Positions 24,601 to 36,929 of a stretch of 64,000 nt of DNA are shown here, piece by piece. Position 1 is the first letter of the stretch, and each line of letters starts with the position of its first letter. This DNA comes from Micractinium sp. NFX-FRZ (Eukaryota; Chlorophyta; Trebouxiophyceae; Chlorellales; Chlorellaceae): positions 62,001 through 126,000 of the forward strand of contig JAPTJF010000023.1 in assembly GCA_029339195.1 (NCBI GenBank), written 5' to 3'. A program made the translations under genes and the position numbers. Below the pieces are notes generated by a model. The model made no database searches, was not told the origin of the DNA, and was given only the letters and a program-made list of their open reading frames with translations.

Positions 24601-27600
24601 AGCTCAGCACGGGCATACGGCGTGCGTGGCGGCGCTGCTGGCGGTGGGCGCAAATCCCAATGCAGCCAACCAGTTTGGAGATGCAGCCTTGCATGTGGCG
24701 GCGCTCGACGGCCATACGGCCTGCGTGGAAGCGCTGCTGGCGGGGGGTGCAGATGTGGAGGCAGCCAACGAGGTTGAAGACACGCCCCTCCTGCTGGCAG
24801 CGGTTTCTGGGCACGCCGAGTGTGTACACGCCCTGCTGGCAGCCGGCGCGCGCCCCGAGGCTGCCAACCGCTACCGCCGGACGGCGCTGCTGAATGCGGC
24901 CCTCGCCGGCAAGCCCGCCAGCCTGCGGGCCCTGCTGGATAGCGGGGCCAGCTTGCGCAGCGTGGATTCTGAAGGCTTGTCTGCGCTTCACGCTGCCTCA
25001 CAGGCAGGGCACGCTGAGTGTGTACAGACCCTGCTGTCTGCCGGCGCCAACCTGGGTGCGCTCGACAACAGCGGCAAAACGGCGCTGCAGCTGGCTGAGC
25101 TGGCGGGGCATGCCGGCTGTGTGCGCCTGCTCACAACGGCGGCGGCAGCGGCGGGCAGCGGCAGCACGGGCGAGGCTGATATCCCAGCAGAGCAGGGGCA
25201 ACGGGCAGAGCACAAGGCAGCAGAGGAGGAGCCTGTGCTGGCCCCGGGAACAGAGGCACCCAACAATGTCACTGCAGGTGGGCCCTGCTGGTGCTGCTGG
25301 CCCCACCGCGGGACTGCATAGTGTGGTGCAGCTCTCACCTGAGCCTTGTTGCATTTGTGCATGCCTGGTGTGTGTGCAAGCACTGCTGTGGTGGCGCTGC
25401 AGCTGGCGCGGGTGCCGCGTGAGGCTGACAGTCGAACACCTGTGCCATGCCGTGCCACGCTGTGCTGTGCTGTGCTGCCTTCAGGGCTGGACCTCCCTCT
25501 CTAAAACCCATGCCCCCGCTTTGCTGCCGTGCCCACCTGCAGAAGCAGAGTGCGAGGGCACCCATGCAGCCTGGGGCGATGAGCAGGATGCACAGGTGCA
25601 GTGGGCGGAGGCGGAGGCGGAGGTGGCAGATTTTCTGGAGCTTGCCGGCACTGGCGAGCTGGAGCAGCTGCAGAACGCTCTGTGGTGCACCGGTGACAGG
25701 CACAGCTGGCTGGCCACTGCGGCGAGCTCTCCACAGGGGCGCACAGCGTTGATGCACGGCGCGGCCAACGGGCACACCGACTGCGTCAAAGCGCTCCTTG
25801 CGTCGGGGGCGGAGGTGAATGCTGCCGACAGGCGCGGCGAGACGGCTCTGCACGGTGCAGCCCGGCAGGGCCACACGGCGTGCGTGGAAGCGCTGCTGGC
25901 GGCAGGCGCTGATGTGGAGCTGGGAGATGGAGAGGCAGGGACCACGGCGCTGATGGTGGCAGCGTTGAATGGGCATGTCGAGTGCGTGCGCGCCCTGCTG
26001 GCAGGTGGCGCGCGCACAGAGACCGCCAACAGAGCGGGCGAGATGGCGCTGCTGCGGGCGGCGCGTGGCGGGCAGCCTGCCTGCTTGCAGGCGCTGCTCG
26101 AAGGCGGGGCAGACGTGAACGCCGTCGACCACAGCGGCTGCTCAGCGCTCCACCACGCTGCGCAGGCCAGGCACTATGAATGCTTGCGGTTCCTGGTGTC
26201 GGCGGGCGCAGACACGTCCGCGGTCAATGTGGCGGGCTCTACAGCTCTGCACGACGCCACAACCATCGGCAGCCCCGCCTGCATTCAAGCCCTGCTGGAT
26301 GGCGGCGCAGACACCGAGGCCACCTGCGGCGATGGCAGGGGCACGGCGGCGCACATTGCGGTGTGCGCCGGCAGAGCAGATACCCTGCAGATCCTGCTTT
26401 CAGCGGGAGCATCCGTTACGGCCAAGGACGGCGGCGGACTCACAGTCAGGCAGCTGGCAGAGCAGCAGGGCCAGCAGGACTGCATCCGCACGCTGAGCTG
26501 GCACAGCAGCATGACCACAGCACCCGCAGGGGAGCCTGCTGTGCCCGCAATGGGACCTGTTGGCGGCCTGGGCAAGGCAGCCCAGCTGCGGCGCAAGCTT
26601 GAAGAGAAGAGGCAGAAGGAGGCAGAGCAAGGTGTGGGGTTTCCGAGTGTGCGTGAGCAGGAAGGGTGGATGGGCAGTGCTGACGGGGCATGTGTGTACC
26701 TGGGCTGGCGGGGCGGATTGCCTGCACGCGAGCCTCCGGCTGCTGGCGTGCCGCCTTGGCTTGGCTCATGCCCCATGGCAATTTCGATCCCTCACTTTAG
26801 CCTCTCCTATGTTCTCTCTCTCTGCTTGTAGCTGCTGCCAATGCTGGCAAACAGCCTGGTGAGCACGGGGCAGGAGCTGAAGCGGCCACAGCTGCTGCAG
26901 CAGAGGCGGCTGCCGCTGAGCTGCTGGCGCAGGAAGAGCAGCGGGCAGCCAACGCCGCCAAGAGGCAGCGCCAGAAGGAGCATCGCCAGCAGGCGCAAGC
27001 TGTCCCCGCCTCTGCCCCTGCATCAGAGGGGCCTGCCATCCCAACCACGGGCAGCAGCAGCGAGGCGGAGGCTGGCGCGGCGAGTGAGCTAGCACAGCAG
27101 GGCCAGCAGGCAGAGGAGCCGGCAGCAGAGGGGGAGATCAAATCAGAAACTGGCAGCACCCACGTCCCTCGGCTGCACGCTCCACAAGCAGACAGCACGG
27201 CAGCTTCACATGCTGACAGCACAGCCGCAAGCGCAGGCGGGGGTGCAGCTCCCCTTGCTGATCACACAGCAGCGGCGGCGGCAGCGGCGGCGGCATCAGC
27301 GCACGCTGACAGCGCCGATGGCTGGGCGCAGGTAGAGCGGCACCGCAGCAGTGTGCGTGATAAGAGGCAGGGAGAGCAGCGCTCGGCAGGCAATCAGCAG
27401 CCAGGTGCTGCCGCCATGAAGCTGGGAGAGCAGCGGGCAGCGGGCACCCTGCCGCCAGCCGCAGCAGCGAACAAGGGGGGAGGGCAGCGGGCAGCGGGCA
27501 TCCCGCCGCCAGTGGCAGCTAGGCATGAGGGCGAGCAGGGGGCAGCAGGGGCCCAGCAGCCAGTCCAGCCAGTTGCTGCCCGTCGAATCCTCATCGCCCC

Positions 27601-29310
27601 GCGCGGCAGCGTGGCTCTGCCGGCAAGCAGACCTGCGGGTGCAGCAGCAGCTCCAGCACCGCTGATTGCCCCACCTAAAGCCGCCTGGGCCAGCTCAGCA
27701 CCCGTGCCAGCCAGCGCCAGCTCAGCGACGGAGCTGCAGCAGCAAGTCGCTGCTCTCGAGGCCGCCGCCGCTGCGGCGGAGCGGGCGGGAGACGACGAGG
27801 CTGCTGCCCGGGCCATCACCTCCCTGCAGCTCTTGCAGATGCGCTGCGCTGAGCTGGAGCGCAGCGTGGGCGGTGCCAGCTCAGCAGGGGCGCCAGCTGG
27901 CGCCAAGAACGGTGCCAGCTCAGCAGGGGCGCCAGCTGGCACCGCCAGCAGCAGCCCGCTGCCTCCCCCGCTGCCCATCATCCCAGAACCAGCACCCGCA
28001 CCCCCACGCCCCTCCCCTCCTCCCCCGCCGCCAGCAGCGCCTCGGGCGCTGCAGCCACCCGCGCCTTTCCGCCCGCCGCAGGTTGCAACGCACCGCCCGC
28101 TGCCGCCTCCACCGCCGCCGCGCGTCCCTCCTCCGCGGAAGCCTGTTGGCACGGCACTGCGTGTGGCTGCCAAGCCGTTTGTGGCTCCACGGGCTGGCAG
28201 CGGCGGCACCAGCAGCGCCACCCCATCATACCCCGAAGCCAGCACTGGCAGCGCTGGCCACGCCAGCACCATCAGCACGAAGGCATCCAATGGTGGCAGC
28301 GGCGGTTCAGGCAGCGCAAAGAGCGGAATTGACCGTGTGGCCAGCTCGGGAAGCAGCAGCGACGGTACCGCCAACATAAACACCACCAGTGACGGTGTGG
28401 GCGCCGCCGAGGGCACCGCCAACGGCTCAGCGGTCAGCACCGCTGGCGCGAGCGCCGGCACCGGCACCCGCCCCGCTGCTGCCATACCCCAGCCTCCAGC
28501 CAGTGCGCCCCATGGTGCACTCAACTTTGCGCTGCTCACACCCATGGTGGCGATGAGCACGGGGTCTCTGGTGAAGGAGGTCATGTGCTCCATGACCTTC
28601 CAAATCATGCGGGACCCGGTGAGTGTGGCGCCAGCTGGCAGCCACATGGGAGAGCAACATGTGCCAGCTGGCACATCATGCGGCCTCTTCTGTGGGTCTG
28701 TTGCAATCCTTCGGCGGCCGCTGGGGGTGTGGGGATGGCTCCAGTGTCACTTGCATGAGCTCGGCACCTTCATCTGTTCCCCTGTGCCTCTTGGTCTCCC
28801 TCTGCCTGCGCTGCACACAGCCGGCTGGCTGGCTGGCCTGCTGGCTGGGGCTGCAGGACCGAATGCTTTTCGCGTGACTCACAAAGTGCGACTCACAACA
28901 TGCCGTGGCTGCAGGTGGTGGCCGCTGACGGCTGCAGCTACGAGCGGGCCAGCATCGAGGGTGCGTTGCGGGGTGCTGCCAGTGGTGCACGTCACGTGCA
29001 CGGTGCCTTGCCCTGTGCCCGCTGTCCCTGCTCTGCCCACCACCTGCACGCCGAGCTCTGCCATCACCAGACTGCACCTGCACCTGCGTCTACCACCCAC
29101 AACATTCCTCACACCCTGTTCCCGCCTCCCCTGCTGTGCCTGCTGTGCCTGCCCTGCCCTGCAGCCTGGCTGTCCCAGCAGATCATGTCCAAGCAGCGCC
29201 CGGTCTCCCCAGTCACGTCAGAGCCGCTGGAGCACCTGCTGCTGTGCCCCAACAGCACGGCGGTGCGGCTGGTAGCTGCCATGCGGGCGGCGGGGATCAT
29301 CGCGGGCTGA
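21679..29310 (+). CDS. Ankyrin-repeat / U-box protein, probable E3 ubiquitin ligase (1877 aa, 9 exons)
   Basis: Nine exons (21679-21730, 22017-23045, 23266-23568, 23835-24032, 24294-25277, 25543-26631, 26832-28618, 28915-28960, 29165-29310) give one 5634-base frame. The start MEATAPQDEAG is the first ATG that splices in frame to the ankyrin exon. Exons 2, 5 and 6 each encode a block of about 7-9 ankyrin repeats of the form GxTxLHxAAxxGHxxCVxALLxAGAD. Two basic coiled linkers, KAAQLRQKLEQKKKREAEQ and KAAQLRRKLEEKRQKEAEQ, end blocks 1 and 3, and each is followed by an Ala/Glu-rich AAELLAQEEQRAA helix. A long Pro/Ser/Gly-rich region then precedes a C-terminal U-box split over three exons: CSMTFQIMRDPVVAADGCSY, ERASIEAWLSQQ and SPVTSEPLEHLLLCPN. 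U-boxes bind E2 enzymes, and the ankyrin blocks would pick substrates. The substrate is unknown. Confidence 0.87.
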
Positions 29311-29615
29311 GTGCAGCACACGCCAAGGGCAGCGCCCCTGTGGGCGGCGCCCCCGCAGGCCGCTGCACCCAGTGTGCCCATCTGGCACGCCTAGGGTGAG
29401 CCCAAGCCTTGGCAGCAGCACCCAAAACTGCCAGTATGTTGTGGCTGCCCCTCCCGTGTTGTGAAGCCTGTGCATGCCTCTCTGTAAGCACGTAACTACA
29501 CTGCAGCCGAGGCGAGCACAGCAGTGCAGGCGGTGGGGCCCGGGCAGGAAGCAGCAGCGCTGGCCACATCGCATGCACACGACCAGCCAGCAGCAGCCCT
29601 TGCTCAGCTGCCCCT
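29311..29615. other. Convergent 3' intergenic region
   Basis: 305 bases between the stops of two convergent genes: 3' UTR of the ankyrin-U-box gene on the left and of the asparagine-synthetase-like gene on the right. Apart from the TGTAA signal nothing is recognised. Confidence 0.5.
29483..29487 (+). terminator. Candidate polyadenylation signal TGTAA
   Basis: TGTAA 173 bases after the stop of the ankyrin-U-box gene, in the usual position for the green-algal poly(A) signal. Confidence 0.5.
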
Positions 29616-32605
29616 TCATCCTTTGGCAGCCTCTTTCTTCAAGGCTGCCTCCTTGCTGCCGCCAGTGCGCAGCTGGGCATCGTAATGGCCGCAGGTGTGG
29701 CAAAAGGTTTGCTCGGGGTGGGCCAGCTGCCAGCCGCAGGCGGGGCAGGGGTCGCTGCCGTGCCGCGGCTTGCCAGGCACCTCTCCGTCAGGGAACTGGC
29801 GCCTGCGACGGCGGCGGGCCCAGGGGAAAACATTGAGCAATCGTGCAGGCACTCTGGCCGTGCCTCTAACCCACCCTCTGACCTAAGCACCACGCTTTGG
29901 CAGCAGCACATCATGTCATGCTTTGGCAGCACATCATGCCACGCTTTGGCAGCAGCACAGCATGATGCAACGAATGTCACGCAGCTTCCGCAAGGAGGGG
30001 CGGCCCGACCCACCGAAATTCCCAGTAGTAGGCCAGGTGCTCCTTATCGCGGATGACCACCCCCTCCTGCTGCGCCTGCTGCCGCCCCGCCTCAAACTCT
30101 ACATCGCTGCGTCGAGCAGGGGGCAGGCAGGGGGCGGGCAGGAATGCTGGCAGGTGGGCAATGCGTGGGGCAGGCAGGCGGGCAGGAGGATACAGGTGCA
30201 GGACAGCGGGCGGGCGGGCAGGCAGCAAGCAGCAGCCAGGCAGCAGGCAGGCAAGACAGGGCAGGCAAGACAGGGCAGGGAAGCAGGCAGGCAGGCAGGC
30301 AGGCGGACGAGGCGGGGCCGCTGCATGTATGTACGCTGGCCTGCAGCCCCGGACCGCTCCTGCACACGCCGACCTGCTCACCTCATGCGCCGGCTGAAGT
30401 AGCCCTCCACTGGTTGGGGCAGCCAGGGGCGATCGCCCAGCTCGGTGGTGCCGCACCCCACCTGCGGGGCACATGCGGGGGGGCGGGGTTTTAGGGTTTA
30501 GGGTAAGGGGTTGGGGGACGCCTGAGTTTGCTGACATCTGCCAGTGCGTGCTGCCGCTGACGAGCAGCGAGCGGCGGCGCCCACCTCCCCTTCTGTCCGT
30601 CTCCCCTTCCGTAGTCTTCCCTCTTCCTCTACGCTTGACCATCCCAGCCAGGCAGCAAGCCCACCTCGATTGGGTCCTTGCCCCGCCACTGAGTGGGCAC
30701 CTCTGGGAAGGCCAGCCGCAGAGGCATCTTGCCCAGCAGCTGCGGCTGTGCCTGCTGCTGCCCCTGCTGCCCCTGCTGCTGCTGCCCCTGCTGCCGGCCG
30801 TTCATGTTGGTACTACTGCTGCTGCTGCTGGTGTCTCCGTCCACAGGCCGCGCCTGCACGCAGTCTGCTTTGCTGAAGTGCATGGCCGCCTGGATGACGG
30901 CGGGCTGGTTGAATGGGGAGGCCACAAACACGCCAAAGGGGCGGCCTGCAGGCGATGGAGAGGAGGGTGTCAGAAGAGAAAGTTAGTCAGGCTTGCGCAC
31001 CCGTGAGGCAAGCACTGCTTGCCCATTGGCCGAGGCCACTGCCTGCTGCCAGGCCACGTGCCGATTCGGGATCCGCTCTAGAACTGTCTCACGCTCACAT
31101 ACCAGCTCGCTCGTGCCCAGCCACGCCCGCAACCACGCCTGCCATGGCCCACAATGACACGCCCAAAGGCCCGTGGGCATGCTCCTTTCCCACCCCACCC
31201 AGCGGCACGCTGCCGAACTGCATGAGGCGTGCCATGCGCCCCCGGTTGTCCTCCCAGGCGGCATCATCCAGCCTGCAGGAGCGGGGCCAGGCGTGAGCTG
31301 TGGGACCACCCACATGTGCGTGTACATGTAAACATGTGCTTGATGTGTCATGGTTCGTTCTGCCATGAGGTGAGCATGTGTCTCTCTGGGCCAGGGGGCA
31401 AAGGGTGCGTCGACGTGCCTGCCTCAAGGCACCCCTTTCAGCCACCTGCAGGGGCTTGTACCGCTGCCATGCCATCTTGGCCCCCCAGCTGCCCCCTGCT
31501 CCTCCCGCCTCCACCCCACGCTGCTTCTCAGTGCGCCGTTCGCCCAGGTCCCCGCCTCCTCTGCCCCACCTGCCTGTGTGTGAAGTTGTAGCCTCCAAAC
31601 AGCTCGTCCGCTGCATCCCCCGTCACGGCACAGGTGAACCCCTGGGCAGCTGCCTCCCGCAGCGCCCGGCACACTGTAGCAGGGCGGCCGCCAGCCGATG
31701 GGTGAGCAAGGGGCCAGTGAAAGGGGCCAGGGGGCAGCCCAGCAGGCACAGCATGCAAGCCGCAGCAGCAGTCACATGCAGGAAGGAATTGGCCTTGCCA
31801 ATGCCATACACTGCCAAGTAGCGCTAGGCATTCCAGACAGACGGCAGGCTTACCCCTCGCTGCTTCCCCTCCATCCCCTCCCCCGCACACCCGCAACAAG
31901 CGTCTCTGGCCTGCCCACCTGCCATTTCGTTCCGCAGCGACATGGGGTCGAAGCTCTGCAGCACCCGCACACAGGTGGGCAGCTCCCGCAGCACCTCTTC
32001 CAGGCTGGTCTCGATCATGTAGTGCTGCAGCCCAGCCGCTGCCGCAACCTGTGAAGGCAAACACATAAGCGGAGGACGGCAGAGTGAGAAAGCGTGTGCA
32101 TGTGTCAGCCGCAGCCACAACAGTAGCCTGTATAGCATAAGCGGAGGGCTGCATGTGATAGTTCATGCAGGCGCAATGTACCAGACTAACAAGGCGTTGG
32201 TGCATGCAAGGGCAGAGAACAAGAAAGGAGCGGGACGAGGGACAATGTGAGCTCACACCTGGGAGGCGTATGGACGGTCGGTGGCGTCGGCGCTTGCCAC
32301 CACGGTGAAAGCGGCCGCCAGCCCCAAGAACTCTCGCCCCAGGCAGGCCGCTATTGAGCTGTCCAGCCCGCCGCTGAGAATGACACAGGCACTGCATGAC
32401 GGAACGGGTGGCGAGGGGCGGCGGTGGCAGGGGCGGTGGCAGTCGTGGAGAGGCGGCAGGTGCTCCACACTTGCCAGGCAGCGGCGCACCTGCCCCTGTC
32501 CCAACTGTCGTGCTCCGATATATCAACGAGCGACTTTAGGATCGTTTGCCGCAGCGCCTGCATGCGGCCGCCATCACCACCCGCCATTTCGCTTCGCTTG
32601 TCCAC
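29616..32605 (-). CDS. Asparagine-synthetase-like protein without glutaminase domain (397 aa, 9 exons)
   Basis: Nine exons sum to 1194 bases in one frame from ATG 32605 (a second ATG at 32587 is possible). The PP-loop ATPase signature ILSGGLDSSIAACLG is in exon 2 (32391-32259). VTGDAADELFGGYNFTH, the second hallmark of the Asn_synthase domain (PF00733), is in exon 4. FGVFVASPFNQPAVIQAAM matches the family's C-terminal helices. Exon 6 carries a Gln-rich insert. The C-terminus has a CPACGW...CHTCG zinc ribbon (29802-29616). The N-terminal glutamine amidotransferase domain of true asparagine synthetase B is absent, so this protein would have to use ammonia or another nucleophile, or make a different amide. 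Intron 4 needs a GC donor (AG|GCAGGT) to keep frame. The enzyme class is clear; the substrate is not. Confidence 0.82.
29889..29965. repeat. Intronic tandem repeat, 3 units of about 25 bases
   Basis: Three imperfect copies of CACGCTTTGGCAGCAGCACA followed by TCATG in the last intron of the asparagine-synthetase-like gene. Another intron of the same gene (30120-30310) is a long run of degenerate GGCA/GCAG repeats. Confidence 0.8.
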
Positions 32606-32920
32606 CCAGGCCAGCTAGGACTGCTTTTCGGCTGAAATTGCCTGATCAGTGTGCACCACAAGGCGCCACACGCAGGTAGGGCGCAATGCGGCAGCTGTGT
32701 CACATCAAATGCGGCGGCCGCCAAGTCAGGCGCCAAGTCGCCAACTCCCCTGCCCTGCCTGCTGCCAAGGCGCCCATGTGGCATGCATCCTCAAAAGCTC
32801 CCATCACAAGCAAGTCCCACCCCAATATCAGCTTTCATGACGTCAGTTACACCCATACGTGATGTCCCAGTTATGCTTCCATCACAGGGAGCACGGCAGC
32901 GCTCTCCTGCAGCCCAACGC
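32606..32920. other. Intergenic region with candidate poly(A) signal of the MFS gene
   Basis: 315 bases between the MFS gene's stop and the start of the asparagine-synthetase-like gene, both on the minus strand. TTACA at 32847-32851 is TGTAA on the minus strand, 70 bases after the MFS stop. The promoter of the downstream gene must lie to its right, but no core element is obvious. Confidence 0.5.
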
Positions 32921-35900
32921 TCAAGAGGAGGCCCTGCCGCCCAGCAGCGGCCGCCGCAGGCTCTGCACGTCACCATCCCCGCTACCCCTGCCGCCACCGC
33001 CGCGACGTGCAGCCACTGCGGCCGGCGCTTCCAGCGGTGCTGGCTGCACCCGCTGCGCCCGCTGCGTCACCCACTGCTGCTGCCGCAGCAGCCGCTCGCC
33101 GCGTGCGCCGTCTGGCACGCAGATGCCCTCTGGCACGTAGGCCAGCAGCGGGAAGAGCGGGAGGAAAGCGACCAGCTTGACAGAGGCAGTTATGAGGAAG
33201 GTGGTCTGGAAGCCGTACTTTTCTATGAGCCAGCCGCCGGCGGCGGCGCTGCCGCTCCAGCTGAAGGTGCGGATGGAGTCGATGGCATTGACCTGTCGAG
33301 GGGGGTACGGGAGCGCAGGTTTGAAGTGGAGTTAAGCTTGGGGTGGAGTAGGTGAGGGCATGTGGGACGCAAGAAACCTGTGGGGAAATGAGTCAATTCC
33401 GTCGACTTGAAAAAGCAAGCAGCGTGGGCTCGAAAGAGCGGATATGAGTGCAGCGAGCGAGTGCAGCGGGCGCGGCAGTGGAATCAGGGGCCGGGGTCAG
33501 TGTGCCCGCATCACACAAGTGCAGACAGCGTGCCTGCCCGCTGCCAAGAGTTCCGCTGCCATTCTGCAGGAAAGCAGCGGTCAGAATGCAGCGCGTTGCC
33601 GCACTCTCCCTCTGTGCGCTCACCTTGCCACGGTGCTGACGGGGCACACAGTCCATGAGCACTGCACTCTCACATGAGGGGAGATTGACATGCAGCAGTT
33701 AGAGTCTGAGGACGAAGAGGACCACATGCATCCCCGCTGGCACCCTGTCTGCCAGCTCGTGCCCAGGCAGCTGGCTGGCTCTCCGTAGTAACCACCACCG
33801 AGCCAACCCTCAATTCAGGGCGCCCAGCCCAGCTTAGCCCATACTCCTGCCCACCGCCAGCAGCCAGCTAGCATGCCCAGGGTGCCCAGACAGCCAGCAT
33901 GCCCACGGTGCCCAGGGTGGGAGGAGCCATGTCGAATCACATGCTGGCAGAGCGTGCTGCCACCGCCGAGCCAAACCTTTCAGGGCGCCCAGCTCAGCCA
34001 GCCTGCACTCCTGCCCCACCGCCAGCCAAGCTGCCCCCGCACCGCCCCTCACCGGAGCGCACGAGCGGGCGCGTGGCGTTGGCCACCGCCATGCGCAGCA
34101 GGTGGACAGCCACCAGCAGGCCGTGGGCGGAGGCGGGCTGGGTGGGCAGGTAGGCAAGGCAGACCAGCAGCAGGATGTCCAGGCAGCGGGTGAAGAGGCT
34201 GCAGCAGAAAGGGGTGGGCAGTGGGGCAGTGGGGCAGCGGGGCGGGGCTGGATGGTCAGCGGGGGGAAGGGCAAGCTAGCCGTGCGGAAGGCTGCCAGGC
34301 TGAGGGCTTGCTTGGGTGCATCTCACAGTGCGCCCGCTGAACCAAGCACGAGGGACAACCCCACAACACAATCACTGGAGTCCAGCTGACAAGCTCGCGC
34401 CCACCCGCTTGCCTAGCCTGCCCGCCTCATCTGCACGTGCATATGGCTGACCGGCCGCCCATGAAACTGCTGCCATGCAGGTAAGGACGCACGAAGCGTG
34501 CCGCCACACAGCCCGCCCCGCCCACCTGATCTGCACGCGCCCCACCAGCTTGGACAGGGGCTGGCAGGCGAGGGAGGCGGCGGCGATGCCAAGCGGGGAC
34601 AGCGCGCCAATCAGGCTGACTGCCATGGGGCGGAAGCCCACGGCTTGCATGAAAAAGAGGGCAAAGAAGCGCAGGGTCATGCCTGCGGGTGGGGAGAGGG
34701 AGGGACATGGGGGCGGGGAGGGAGGAGGAGCCGCTTAGGGGGCGCCCCACTGAGACGAATTCAAAGCAACAAGAGAAGGAGCTCGCCTGGCTTGCAGGCA
34801 CTGCCCTCCTTCCCTGTGCCGGAAAGAAAGCAACAACTGCAAATGGTTTCAACCAAGCACAAACAGCGCTTTTGATGCGACCAGACCTGCACATCGCCCA
34901 TTTCCCCTCCCACCTGAGGCCAGTGCTCCAATAAAGTCTGAGAAGGAAATGAGCAGGGTGACCACCAACCCCACAGGCAGGCGGCCGCAGCACCCGGGTG
35001 CCTCTGTGGGCAGCGGCGAGCCCTCCAAGTCGGCCAGCCCCAGCACATCGGCAGCAGGCGGTGCCTCCGAAAGCCCTTGTGCCAGCGCCGCCGCTTCAGG
35101 GGTGCTGCCACTGCAGCTGTCACATGCTGCCGGCCCGTTGGCTGCCGCTGACGTCGCTGCGCCATCCGTGAGACAAGCAGCACTGCCATTCACCCCCGCC
35201 TCTGCAGCCGCTTGTGCTGCCGCTGCATGGCCGTCCATCCCGCCCTCCTCAGCGCCGCTGCCGTCCCTGGGTGCACTGCCACCAGGGCAGCTGGCATCAC
35301 TGGAGGGCAGCGCAGCGTAGTGCTCCCGCCCCTGCATTGTCTGCTGCACCTGCTGCTGCTCCTCCTGCTGCTGCTGCCCTCCTTCCTCCAGCGCTTTGTC
35401 GTCGTCAAAGCAGCACATGATGGCCAGCGGGAAGACCATCAGGGCAATGCCGCTGCCCAGCACCAGGCGGCAGTCGTGCGCGTGCCACTGGTTGCCTGCG
35501 GCACACAAGACGGGGCGCTACGGTGGGTCAGGGGGGCACGGCAGGTCCGGGGCGACAAAAAAAAGTACACGCAGACGGATGCACGAGTGCGCTTGCATGC
35601 AGCTTGTCCCCTCGTCAATGCCTCCCTGGGACCTCCCGCCAGTCAGCCCTCCCACGGGCCCCCACCCACTCATGTGCACCCCAAACCCCGTCCCACCCTA
35701 CCCAGGATGTGGAAGAGCGCCAGGGAGAGCCAGGGGCCGAAGCTGGAGGCAACTACGGTAAGGGAGTAGCGCTTGGTGTACAGAGAGCTGCAGCGCCAGC
35801 AGGGCGGCACAGGGGAGGGCGGCGGTCACACAGTGGCGGAAACAGGGCTTGAGCACCCAACTTTCTGGCCGGCTTCGCAAGCAACTTGGCTGCTGCCATG

Positions 35901-36707
35901 CCGCGCAGGCAGCCCCGCACCCGCCTCTGCCCCCACCTGTGTCCCGACTGGATGCTGTCCGCCCAGATGGCCTCCAGCGCAGCCGAGTAGATGCCCCGGT
36001 AGCAGCCCAGCAGCGCCATGGCAGCACCCAGCATCCACACAGTGGGGCGCAGGGCCAGGGCGTATGCCAGCACGCCGCCCGCCACAGCGCCCACAGCGGC
36101 GCCGCAGCGCAGCATGGTGTCTCGGCGATGCCGGTCGGCCATCCAGCCTGCGGGCAGCGCTGCCACCATCTGCACCACGCCGTTCACGCCCTGCGCAGGC
36201 GGGTGGGTGGGGCCGGTGATGCGCATGGGTCCGGAATCAGGCGAAGATACCTAGGCGCAGGTTGTGCCCACGTTCGCAACATGTGCACAGCACCCAAGCC
36301 ATGGGACTGTGTCAGGTGGTGCCCATGTCAGCAACACATGCACAGCTGTTGCTGCAGCAACCGAACCGTGGGAACGTGTCGCCCGCACGACTAGCCTCTC
36401 ACTTGAATGATCCCAACGGTTGTGTTGGACCCAGTCAGGAGGAACAGCAGCGCCGACATCACGTCGCCTGACCGCACAGAGGCGCTGCAGTTCTCCAGCA
36501 GGCTCCACCAGAGGGCCAGCTGTGTTGAGGAAGGACGGGGAACAAGTGAGCGGGGCAAGTGCATGTGGCGGCTGGCGGCAGAGGCGGAGGCAGCTGCACC
36601 AGTCAGCCGCGTCTCCCTGTGACGCCCTGCCCGTCAATCTGCATTGCTCCGCACACCTTGACATTGTGATTCAAGCCCGGGCCTTGCCGCTCGTGGCGCC
36701 GCGACAT
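32921..36707 (-). CDS. Major facilitator superfamily transporter (600 aa, 9 exons)
   Basis: Nine exons (36707-36657, 36519-36403, 36190-35937, 35787-35702, 35495-34914, 34682-34526, 34198-34053, 33661-33624, 33292-32921) total 1803 bases in frame. The start MSRRHERQGPG gives a short cytoplasmic N-terminus. MFS motif A is present as AGWMADRHRRDTMLR in exon 3. Exon 8 encodes VLMDCVPRQHRGK and exon 9 continues SGSAAAGGWLIEKYGF, the second-half equivalent with conserved glycines. About 12 hydrophobic segments are visible. The central cytoplasmic loop between the halves is unusually long: about 150 residues rich in Ala, Gly, Gln and acidic residues, starting FDDDKALEEGG. The tail is Arg/Gly-rich. 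Substrate cannot be told from sequence. Its start lies 222 bases from a divergent plastid rubredoxin gene. Confidence 0.85.
33791..34026. repeat. Direct repeat of about 70 bases within an MFS-gene intron
   Basis: 33791-33862 and 33960-34026 share a core TTCAGGGCGCCCAGC...CTCCTGCCC...CACCGCCAGC and flanking bases, offset by about 165 bases. It is a local intron duplication. Confidence 0.75.
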
Positions 36708-36929
36708 GTTGCCCGCTCAAAATGGCCTGACTCTGCTGCTGTGCAGCATCCGGATCTCCAAAGCTATACAATAGCACAATGTCCAATAGCCTCCCACTGC
36801 GCTCAGTTTCAGCCGAGCACAGCACAGCAGCACTGCACAGCACAGCACGCCATCTTTTTCCCTTGCAAGCACCGCGCGCATTTGCAACGCACATCTGCAC
36901 ATTTGTGGCCCAGCGGCATTCCATCCGAT
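36708..36929. promoter_or_regulatory. Divergent promoter region, MFS / rubredoxin genes
   Basis: 222 bases between two divergent start codons must contain both promoters and 5' UTRs. GCTATACAATAG near 36760 is AT-rich. A GCACA-type repeat lies at about 36821-36848. No classical TATA box is certain. Confidence 0.4.

Noticed and set aside
24164..24991. Long antisense frames opposite the ankyrin exons
   Set aside because: Codon-periodic shadows of repeated, GC-rich coding sequence with no domain similarity.
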